Shown here: piece after piece, positions 41,566 to 48,282 of the stretch | Layout of the letters: each line of letters starts with the position of its first letter | How positions within the stretch are numbered: position 1 is the first letter of the stretch | NCBI GenBank assembly: GCA_003096535.1 | Contig: QEKJ01000020.1 | Coordinates: 1-48,867 of the forward strand | Direction: 5' to 3' | DNA from: Agathobaculum butyriciproducens | GTDB taxonomy: Bacteria > Bacillota > Clostridia > Oscillospirales > Butyricicoccaceae | Length of the DNA: 48,867 nt | The notes under the pieces: model-generated | What the model was told of the DNA's origin: nothing | The model's input: only the letters and a program-made list of their open reading frames with translations | The model's database searches: none | Program-made: the position numbers and the translations under genes

Positions 41566-41748
41566 ATTCCAGTTTACAATATCTAAATCCTAGGAAAGGA
41601 GACCTGCCGATATGCGCACAAAAGCTATCATTCGATTATGCACACACCTTGCACACTGTGCGTATCGTTCATAATGCACATAGTGTTCATCGTTCACGAG
41701 TACAAAAGGGGAAATCGTGTGATTGTATCAATTTTGTAAGGGCAACCG

Positions 41749-41844
41749 ATGACCGATGAAATACGGGCAATGTGCCTTGCTATCTATAACGGCAGCACAA
41801 CTTTACAGGATTGCCTGCATAAGATCAATGCAAAATACCTTTGA
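41749..41844 (+). CDS. Possible small ORF, 31 residues
   Basis: The frame MTDEIRAMCLAIYNGSTTLQ... is 31 codons long with AAGGG eight bases upstream. No promoter or family is recognisable. It may be a real small gene or a fragment of an element gene. The surrounding 41566-41960 otherwise shows no coding signal. Confidence 0.25.
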   Translation: MTDEIRAMCLAIYNGSTTLQDCLHKINAKYL

Positions 41845-41853
41845 AACTCATTT

Positions 41854-41917
41854 ATGTCAATAGGATCGCCGCACATTCTGACATATTGCAAAAGTCCGAA
41901 AGCGACCCTATTGACAT
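41854..41917. repeat. Near-perfect 16-base inverted repeat
   Basis: ATGTCAATAGGATCGC (41854-41869) and GCGACCCTATTGACAT (41902-41917) match at 15 of 16 positions around a 32-base centre. It could be the remains of a small transposon or a protein-binding palindrome. Confidence 0.6.
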
Positions 41918-41960
41918 AGTTTTTCGTTGTTTCAGATGGGTATACCCTAACGACACGCTC

Positions 41961-41996
41961 AAAAAATACCGGCTCTTGATGAGTCGGTATTTTTGT
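41961..41996 (-). terminator. Terminator of the amidoligase operon
   Basis: On the minus strand AAAATACCGACTC pairs with GAGCCGGTATTTT around ATCAA, with a six-base T run after it. It starts five bases past the last peptide gene. The plus strand also has a T run, so it may act in both directions. Confidence 0.9.
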
Positions 41997-41998
41997 GT

Positions 41999-42073
41999 TT
42001 AGTCATCGTCAATGATATCGGCCAGCAGACCGATAATAGTCAGCGCACCGAGAATGACTTTTCCTGCGTTCAC
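41999..42073 (-). CDS. Tiny peptide gene B, 24 residues
   Basis: A GTG-initiated 24-residue peptide (NAGKVILGALTIIGLL, then an acidic ADIIDDD end) has a full AGGAGGTG seven bases upstream. It is hydrophobic with a single Lys and four Asp near the C-terminus. It starts twelve bases after peptide A and is the last gene before the operon terminator. I do not recognise the family. It is too short to be supported by coding statistics; the support is ribosome binding site, position and similar character to peptide A. Confidence 0.6.
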   Translation of the reverse strand: MNAGKVILGALTIIGLLADIIDDD

Positions 42074-42085
42074 TTTTTCACCTCC

Positions 42086-42172
42086 TCAACTGTCCGAGAA
42101 ATTTTCAACGGCCTCGATAATCAAGTCGACCACCGCGCCTACAGCCTGGAAAATTGGGCCTAATGGAATCAT
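42086..42172 (-). CDS. Tiny peptide gene A, 28 residues
   Basis: An ATG-initiated 28-residue peptide (MIPLGPIFQAVGAVVDLIIE, then AVENFSDS) has AAAGGAG nine bases upstream. It lies 18 bases after the amidotransferase stop. It is a hydrophobic, amphipathic-helix-like peptide with acidic residues (Asp16, Glu20, Glu23, Asp27) and no basic residue. Length and pattern recall small helical peptides such as phenol-soluble modulins, though with opposite charge. No leader or signal is visible. It is the best candidate substrate for the upstream amidoligase pair, an inference. Confidence 0.65.
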   Translation of the reverse strand: MIPLGPIFQAVGAVVDLIIEAVENFSDS

Positions 42173-42190
42173 AAGCAACATCTCCTTTCC

Positions 42191-43129
42191 TTAATATGCG
42201 TACAGCAGTTCGCCGGTCATCTCGTGGAGCAAGGTCGGGTCGTACAGCATTTCCTCGATTTCCTCTTCAGAACAGCCATAGTCCAGAAGTGCCTGCACCT
42301 CATCCGTGGTAACGCCGAACGCCTTCGCCACGCTGAACAGGTCGTCATAACTGGTCGGCGTGTCCTCATAATAGCTGCGGTAGAACGGGGACTTTCGCCA
42401 CCAGTGCTCGAATGTCGTGTGGGGTGTGAAGGTCCCGGTAGTGATACGGCCGTTGCGGTCAATTTTCATAATCTTGCCCTCCTTTGGCTCCAGAATGTCA
42501 GAGGGTGCGGTCAGCTTTAACTTCTTGATGGTCTTGCACAGGATTTCCTGTGTGGAAGCGTAGAGCAGGTAGCCGTCGTAAAACATGATGCACAGCGGGT
42601 TATCGCCAACCACAAACCAGATAGCATCGTTCTTATCCAGAACCGTAAAGACAAAGGAACCCTCGACTGCTTCAGCCATAGATTTCAGGCTGCCGAAGTC
42701 GAGGGCTTTGTTTTTCTCTAAGAGTTGAACGGCAACATAGCTGTCCGTTTCTACGCTCGTCTGGGGAATATTTTCCGTCATACGGAGCTCTTTGTCGTTC
42801 CAGAGAACGCCATTATGTGCAAGGGCAAAAGTACCGCTGTCAACATGACCAAGGAACGGATGGTTATTCTGGTTAAACTGTGCATTGCCCTGAGTCGTCA
42901 TGCGAGTGTGACCCATCACGATATTTACGCCGTGCGGAATGTGAATCTTCATTTTCCGAGCGGGAAGGGGGCGCTTATAAATGCGCAGACGGCCGTTGAA
43001 GCTGTAGGCAATACCTGTCGCGTCCGTACCGCGCACCTGGCATTCTCTTGCCAGAGTATTCAAAATTTTGTTCTTCGTATGGGTGCTGAGGCACTCTTTG
43101 AAATCAATTAAACCGAATAAACTGCACAT
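42191..43129 (-). CDS. Class-II glutamine amidotransferase (N-terminal Cys)
   Basis: This 312-residue protein begins MCSLFGLIDF, giving the N-terminal nucleophile Cys2 of class-II (Ntn-type) amidotransferases. Further family motifs are VMGHTRMTTQGN, LAHNGVLWND and ETDSYVAVQLL. There is no synthase domain such as those in GlmS, PurF or AsnB; the C-terminal ~60 residues are acidic. It would release ammonia from glutamine and supply a partner enzyme, most likely the amidoligase coded three bases upstream. The start ATG has GGAGGAGG eight bases before it, inside the amidoligase stop region. Confidence 0.9.
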   Translation of the reverse strand: MCSLFGLIDFKECLSTHTKNKILNTLARECQVRGTDATGIAYSFNGRLRIYKRPLPARKMKIHIPHGVNIVMGHTRMTTQGNAQFNQNNHPFLGHVDSGTFALAHNGVLWNDKELRMTENIPQTSVETDSYVAVQLLEKNKALDFGSLKSMAEAVEGSFVFTVLDKNDAIWFVVGDNPLCIMFYDGYLLYASTQEILCKTIKKLKLTAPSDILEPKEGKIMKIDRNGRITTGTFTPHTTFEHWWRKSPFYRSYYEDTPTSYDDLFSVAKAFGVTTDEVQALLDYGCSEEEIEEMLYDPTLLHEMTGELLYAY

Positions 43130-43132
43130 ATT

Positions 43133-44227
43133 TTAAGCCTCCTCCGTATTGGCATTAACAGGTTCGTTAACGTAAAGACGACGTTCTTTGAGATACTGAA
43201 TGAGTTCGGGTTCGGTGATGTTGTCCAGAAAATCAAACCAGCTCATGTCCTGCACCGTAGTGTCGGACATAGAAACAGCCACCTCGACGAGATGGTTGAC
43301 CATCTGCAAGGTGGCTTTCAAAGTATTGAGTTTCAAAGTGCCGCGGAACATACGGATTTCAACCGTATCCGCGTTCGTAAGGTTGACCGCCGTGTAACGT
43401 CCGGCACAGGAATTCTTCGCGTGGTTCATCTGTTCGGACGGGGTGAGGCGGATGCCGTACCGCGCTGCCCAGCGGTTCATCTGGGACTGCGTACGGCGGC
43501 TGAACCGCAGCAATTCTGCCCAGAATTTTTCGACGAAATACAGTAAACGGGCAATCGCGGCTTCCTGCTGTTCGTAGGTGCAGCCAAAGGCCAAGCGAGA
43601 AATATGTACGTGCAGTCCGCAGGTGCCAGCGGCATGACTGAGGTAATTCATGCTCCGGGCCTTGCGGAGAACTTCTGCCCACGGCATTTCAGTCAAATGG
43701 TACTCAAGCGTCATCGGATGAGTGACAAGTTCCAAGCCTTCATCCAGACTGCCGTCCGTCTTGATGTAGAGATTTTCAGCATTCTTGTTCGCAATATCAA
43801 GCAACTTCTGCGCATTGCTGTTTACCGTGCCGCCGTCATCGATTTCAAGCTCAACGCCGAAATGGCGAAGGCCTTTGCCGTGAAATACAAGATCCGGTGT
43901 GTAATTGTACTCGTGAATAATGTTACAATGCTCATCCCAGCAGGATGCGCAGTAGGCGTTGTCGTCATTATCCCAATACGCGCGGTCACGATGAATAATG
44001 CGGTTGCAGTCTTCGCAGCGGACGTAGTATTCATCAAAGCAGCGGTCGCAGAGTGTGTGGGTATCGTCCTCGACGGCGTTTTCCTCGTAGACCCGCTCGG
44101 CGCAGTGGTCGCAGATTACGGTCAGGCGGTCGGTGCAATCCTCGCAGAGCCAGTCATTTTCCGCTTGGAACATTTCGTCGATTGGGTATTCTGCACCGCA
44201 GTTTGCACAAATTCTTGTTTCGCTCAT
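43133..44227 (-). CDS. Amidoligase with N-terminal zinc-ribbon array
   Basis: This 364-residue protein has two parts. Residues ~1-105 hold successive CxxC pairs (CANCG, CEDC, CDHC, CDRC, CEDC, CASC), a zinc-ribbon array for protein or nucleic-acid contact. Residues ~115-330 form an amidoligase domain of the glutamine-synthetase fold: FGVELEIDD, YIKTDGSLDEGLELVTHP, GTCGLHVHIS and DTVEIRMFRGTL. Such enzymes activate a carboxylate with ATP and couple it to an amine. The start at 44227 follows GGAGG by eight bases; an ATG five codons upstream overlaps that site. It is followed by the amidotransferase gene. Confidence 0.9.
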   Translation of the reverse strand: MSETRICANCGAEYPIDEMFQAENDWLCEDCTDRLTVICDHCAERVYEENAVEDDTHTLCDRCFDEYYVRCEDCNRIIHRDRAYWDNDDNAYCASCWDEHCNIIHEYNYTPDLVFHGKGLRHFGVELEIDDGGTVNSNAQKLLDIANKNAENLYIKTDGSLDEGLELVTHPMTLEYHLTEMPWAEVLRKARSMNYLSHAAGTCGLHVHISRLAFGCTYEQQEAAIARLLYFVEKFWAELLRFSRRTQSQMNRWAARYGIRLTPSEQMNHAKNSCAGRYTAVNLTNADTVEIRMFRGTLKLNTLKATLQMVNHLVEVAVSMSDTTVQDMSWFDFLDNITEPELIQYLKERRLYVNEPVNANTEEA

Positions 44228-44257
44228 TGTCTGTTCCTCCATTTCGTATAGTAAATC

Positions 44258-44545
44258 TTAATATTCTTCAGCGAGTAGCATAGTAGAATGCGTCAAATCG
44301 TCGATGACGAACACCTTCGCGTTTACTGCATCATCACACGGTACATCGAGCTCGTAACGGTACGGCGGCTGCTCCTGCTCGTGGACGATGTGTTGGCCAG
44401 TCGGTGTTTTCGTCAGCGTGAATACCTGCAAGTAATCCTTCTCGGATACTTCCATCATCAGGACCATGTGCCACATAAGATGAACAAGCCATGCGGGAAT
44501 CTCGCTTTCTATCCCGCGCGTCAGAAATTTTTGATTGTTGAGCAT
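44258..44545 (-). CDS. DUF960-family protein
   Basis: This 95-residue protein matches the DUF960 pattern: KFLTRGIESEIPAWLVHLMW, DYLQVFTL, QHIVHEQEQPPYRYEL and the ending VFVIDDLTHSTMLLAEEY. The function is unknown; members are frequent in Firmicute plasmids, phages and conjugative elements, where they can lie close to amidoligase genes. AAAGGAG precedes the ATG at 44545. It is the first gene of the operon, 30 bases before the amidoligase. Confidence 0.85.
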   Translation of the reverse strand: MLNNQKFLTRGIESEIPAWLVHLMWHMVLMMEVSEKDYLQVFTLTKTPTGQHIVHEQEQPPYRYELDVPCDDAVNAKVFVIDDLTHSTMLLAEEY

Positions 44546-44564
44546 TTTGCTTCTCCTTTCGGAC

Positions 44565-44598
44565 AAAAAGCAAGCTCCTGAGAATATCCCAGGAGCTT
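44565..44598 (-). promoter_or_regulatory. Leader terminator of the amidoligase operon
   Basis: On the minus strand AAGCTCCTG pairs with CAGGAGCTT around a nine-base loop and runs into GCTTTTTG, just before the DUF960 ribosome binding site. An upstream TTATAA/TATACAT (~44604-44616) is a likely -10, so most transcripts could stop here before the first gene. Confidence 0.65.
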
Positions 44599-44638
44599 CT
44601 ACCTTTATAATGTATAGCTTAAAATGGAGAAAAAACAG

Positions 44639-44666
44639 AAAAAGCACAGCCGAAGCTGTGCTTTTT
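44639..44666 (-). terminator. Terminator of the SLH phosphatase gene
   Basis: AAAAAGCACAGC pairs with GCTGTGCTTTTT around CGAA. On the minus strand it lies 13 bases past the SLH gene stop codon and is followed by a T run; A and T runs make it bidirectional. Confidence 0.9.
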
Positions 44667-44679
44667 GTCTGTATGAGGT

Positions 44680-47600
44680 TTACTTGCTCATCTCGCAGAA
44701 ACGCATGAGGATTGCGGCAACCTGTGCGCGGGTTGCGTTATTCTGCGGATTCAGCTTGCCGTTCAAGCCGTTGACAATGCCGTTCGCGACCGCCCACTGC
44801 ATTGCGTTTGCAGCGTAGCTGTTTACGCTTGCAGCGTCGGAGAAGCTGTCGAGCTTGCCGTCTGCCTTCGGAGAGCCTGCGTAGCGATACAGCATGGTGA
44901 CAAGCTGCTCGCGGGTGATCTTCACAGTCGGGTTGGTGCCGTCGGAAACGCCCTTGGCCTTCGCCCAGTTCATGCCCTTCTCGTACCAAGTAGCGCCGCC
45001 GGCGGTGTCCTCGCCTGCATAGCGAGCGAGAACGGTCATCAACATGCCGCGGGTGGTGGACGCATTCGGGGAGAACGTATTGCTGCCGGTGCCGTTCATC
45101 AGGCCCTTGTCGATCACATAGTTGATGGCATCCTTGGCCCAGTGGTTGGCAACGTCGGTGAAACCGGCCTTGGAGCTGTCCTCTACGTCACCGATGGTGC
45201 CGTAGTTGTCAAAATCCTTGGCATAGTTGCGATAAACGTGACCGGGCTGATGGCCTGCCGCGCCCTCAAACGTGCCCTTTTCCCAGTCGGTCAGGGTATT
45301 CCAGATCTTGGTCTTACCAGCGGTCAGCGCGTACTCATTGAGTACCGGAACGCTGGATTCTGTGCTGTTCAGATCAGAAACAAACGCGGTCTTAACGCGG
45401 ACATACTTGGCATCTGCCATGCCGGTCAGATCGATCTTGCCGGTGCCGGAGGTCAGCGCTGCGGACTTCTCCTCCTTAACAGTCTTGCCGTCGTCCGAGG
45501 TCTGTACGGTCGCGGTGATGGAAGCCTTGCCCGCGAAGGCAGCATTATAGCTCAGTGCAGTCGGTGCGGCGGTCGCTTCTACCCACTCGGTGGTGTGCGA
45601 ACCGCTGGTCTCGATATTGCTGTCCTCGAAGTCCAGCCAGATCTTCAGGCTGTTCTTGGAAGCGCCTGCGGAAGTCGGATTATTGCGGACTGCGGTCACT
45701 TCGTTCTCGCTCAGTTTGGAGGTGTAGAAGCGTACCTGCGATACTGCGCCCGGCAGCATGGTGTGATACATGCCGCGGTTGCGCTTGGTCTGGAGCGTAT
45801 TTTTGAAGCCCAGACCGATGTACATCGGCTCGCCTTCCCAAGTCTTGATGGGGGCATTCTCAAAAGCGGGCTTGTCTACATGTGCGCTGTGCAGCTCGTT
45901 CTCGTAGGAGTCGCCACCGGTCGTAAAATCAAATGCGCTGGTGTACTGAACCCACTGGTCCTTCTTGATGCCGAAGCTGTCATCACTGCCGTCGTTCCAG
46001 CTGAACTCGCCGTTGTCGTCGAGCAGGCAGACACCGTAAGTCACCTTGCCGGTCTCACGGACTGCCATGCGGAACATATACGGGGTGCCCCAGCCGAGGC
46101 CGATGCCCTTGACCATCAGTGGGTTGTGATCCGGGATAGCGCCCTTGCCGTCCAGATCAACATACTGCTCGGTCAGCTCGGAAACGCCGCCCTTGGTGGT
46201 GCCTGCGCTCGGCAGGTTTGCCCAGATCATACCGGTCATGGCATCCTTGGGGGTGTAGCCGCCGTTGTCGGGGATCTCGATATAGTCGCGCTTGCCATCG
46301 AGTACGAGAGTCTGCTTGCCTTTGTCATCGGTGCCGAATTCCGGCTGACCGTGAATATATGCATTGTTGCCATTGCCGGACTTGTCCTTGACGATCGGCA
46401 TGCCCTGGATAGAGCCTTCGATGTAAACGGTCTCCGGCTTTGCGTTGCCGATGGTGACTTCGTATTTACCGGCCTTGTCAAAGGTGTAGGCAAATTCCGC
46501 AGTCTGGGATTCGCCGGACTTGAGGGTGTACTGGCGGGTGCCGACGGTCACGCCGTTTACCTTGAACTCAGCGGTGCCGGTGCCTGCATCGTTGCCGATG
46601 TTGACGACATCAGCCTTGATGTGCAGGATGTTGCTGTTCATGTCACTGGTCTTGCCGTTACCCTGCTGGGTGCGGATGTTGGTGTAGTCAAAGGTTGCGG
46701 GGCGGTACTTTACGTTGACGGAGACAGTCTTGTCCGCCAGCTTGAGGGTGTGCGTGCCCAGCGTCTCCATGCGGAGCGTGCCGGTCAGCGTTGCGGACTT
46801 GCCGGGATCGAGCGTTACGATGCCGTCCTCGAACTTGTAGAGGTAACGGGTGGTGCCGTTGTCCACGACCGGGATAACAGCCGCCGCCAGACCCTTGCCG
46901 TTGTTCGTTACCTTGGCGGTAACGGTGACTTCGCCGTTGTACAGCACTTCGCTCGGGGTGATGGAGATATCCGACCACGAAAGCTGCTGCTTGTCCTTGG
47001 CTACCAGCGTCTCGTTGGCTACCTTGGAGTCCTGACCGGCTGCTGTTGCGCCGTAGTTCTTGACATCGAGAACGCCGGAACCGGGAGTGCTGGTGATGTA
47101 GAAGAAGTCGCCCTTCTTGTTGTAGGTACGCGCGTCCTGATGGGTCAGGTAAATGGTGCCAGCGCCGACAGACGGATCGCTGGATACCGCGCGCGCATAG
47201 CTGTGTGTATGGCCGGACAGCAGCAGGTCTACCTTGCCCGGCTCAATGACTGCCGGAATGTAACGCTTGGTGTACGCATCCGATACCGGATGGTGCATGA
47301 AGATCATGCGGAACTCGGCGTTCTTTGCAGCGTCGGTCGCCAGATCCTTCTTCAGCCAGTTCATCGCGTTGTCGATGGTCTTGATGGTGGCTGCGTCAGC
47401 CTGCTGGCCGGTCGCCTCGGAGTTCATCTGGAACAGGCCCCACGGGTTGCTGTTCATAGTAACGATGTGCAGACCGGCGTAATTGAAGGAGCTGTCGCCC
47501 TCGACCTCTGCGCCGTATTCTTTATCCTGAATGGAGTATACATAGGTGTTGAAGTATACACCGCCCTGATCGTGGTTGCCGGAGGAATAGACAACCGGAT

Positions 47601-48183
47601 AGGAGTGGATGTAGTCGTTCTCCACCTTGCCCTGGAACCAGAAGCTGAACTGCTCTGCCTGTGCGCCGGTGCCTTCTACAAGGTCGCCGCAGTGCAGCAG
47701 CAGGTCGGGGTCAAATTCCTTGATGGCCTGATCGAGTTCTGCGCGGGTCGCAAAAATGTGCGAGTCCGACAGGGTGATCAGACGGATCTGATCCGGTTTT
47801 TCGCTCAGGGTCTTGAAGCTGGCCTTGCAGGTCGCGCCGCCCTCGAGCTTTACCTCGTAGTAGTAGCGGGTACCGGGGGTCAGGTTGTCCAGCTTGTAGT
47901 GGAACAGGTTCATCTTGCTGCCCTTGAAGTCGGGTGCGTCTGCGTCGATCTCCACCTTGATCGGGTCACAGAGCTTGCTCTCGTCGGTGCCGTATGCGAT
48001 GGTCGCGGAGACCTTCTCCGTGCTTTCCCATACGACGACCATGCTGTTGGTCTTTGGTGCCAGAAGGTAGGGGCCGTTCTGGAACTGTGCGCCGCCGTCA
48101 GCCGCAAATGCAGCCGGCGCCATGGTCATGACCATAACAGCTGCGACCATAGCAGAGCATAAACGCTTAAGTAGTTTTTTCAT
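44680..48183 (-). CDS. Secreted purple-acid-phosphatase-like protein with LamG and SLH domains
   Basis: This 1167-residue protein has a signal peptide (residues 1-28, cleaved after AFA), a purple-acid-phosphatase N-terminal Fn3-like domain (~33-125) and a calcineurin-type metallophosphatase domain (~130-360). Metal ligands are in TLSDSH (140 region), HCGDLVEG, SSGNHDQG, FMHHP and LSGHTHSYAR. CARDB/Ig-like domains (~400-600), a LamG-like domain (~605-860) and three SLH repeats (~1005-1167: FTDVANHWAKDAINY, GSNTFSPNASTTRG, NGKLNPQNNATRAQ) follow. SLH repeats anchor proteins to cell-wall polymers. It is likely a surface phosphoesterase. AGAGGAG precedes the ATG at 48183. Confidence 0.93.
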   Translation of the reverse strand: MKKLLKRLCSAMVAAVMVMTMAPAAFAADGGAQFQNGPYLLAPKTNSMVVVWESTEKVSATIAYGTDESKLCDPIKVEIDADAPDFKGSKMNLFHYKLDNLTPGTRYYYEVKLEGGATCKASFKTLSEKPDQIRLITLSDSHIFATRAELDQAIKEFDPDLLLHCGDLVEGTGAQAEQFSFWFQGKVENDYIHSYPVVYSSGNHDQGGVYFNTYVYSIQDKEYGAEVEGDSSFNYAGLHIVTMNSNPWGLFQMNSEATGQQADAATIKTIDNAMNWLKKDLATDAAKNAEFRMIFMHHPVSDAYTKRYIPAVIEPGKVDLLLSGHTHSYARAVSSDPSVGAGTIYLTHQDARTYNKKGDFFYITSTPGSGVLDVKNYGATAAGQDSKVANETLVAKDKQQLSWSDISITPSEVLYNGEVTVTAKVTNNGKGLAAAVIPVVDNGTTRYLYKFEDGIVTLDPGKSATLTGTLRMETLGTHTLKLADKTVSVNVKYRPATFDYTNIRTQQGNGKTSDMNSNILHIKADVVNIGNDAGTGTAEFKVNGVTVGTRQYTLKSGESQTAEFAYTFDKAGKYEVTIGNAKPETVYIEGSIQGMPIVKDKSGNGNNAYIHGQPEFGTDDKGKQTLVLDGKRDYIEIPDNGGYTPKDAMTGMIWANLPSAGTTKGGVSELTEQYVDLDGKGAIPDHNPLMVKGIGLGWGTPYMFRMAVRETGKVTYGVCLLDDNGEFSWNDGSDDSFGIKKDQWVQYTSAFDFTTGGDSYENELHSAHVDKPAFENAPIKTWEGEPMYIGLGFKNTLQTKRNRGMYHTMLPGAVSQVRFYTSKLSENEVTAVRNNPTSAGASKNSLKIWLDFEDSNIETSGSHTTEWVEATAAPTALSYNAAFAGKASITATVQTSDDGKTVKEEKSAALTSGTGKIDLTGMADAKYVRVKTAFVSDLNSTESSVPVLNEYALTAGKTKIWNTLTDWEKGTFEGAAGHQPGHVYRNYAKDFDNYGTIGDVEDSSKAGFTDVANHWAKDAINYVIDKGLMNGTGSNTFSPNASTTRGMLMTVLARYAGEDTAGGATWYEKGMNWAKAKGVSDGTNPTVKITREQLVTMLYRYAGSPKADGKLDSFSDAASVNSYAANAMQWAVANGIVNGLNGKLNPQNNATRAQVAAILMRFCEMSK

Positions 48184-48282
48184 TTTTTCATTTCTCCTCT
48201 CTTTTTTCTTTCTTATTCTTTACTCCTTGATATTCCTCCTTCGTCAATCAGTTTATCTGCGAACCGGTGGGCCGGTGTGCAT

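Noticed and set aside
42012-42194. 60-codon plus-strand frame over the two peptide genes
   Set aside because: No ribosome binding site, Ser/Pro-rich translation; the two minus-strand peptides have full Shine-Dalgarno sequences.
45142-48162. 1006-codon plus-strand frame opposite the SLH phosphatase
   Set aside because: The minus-strand protein has signal peptide, metal motifs and SLH repeats; the opposite frame has none and arises from codon bias.
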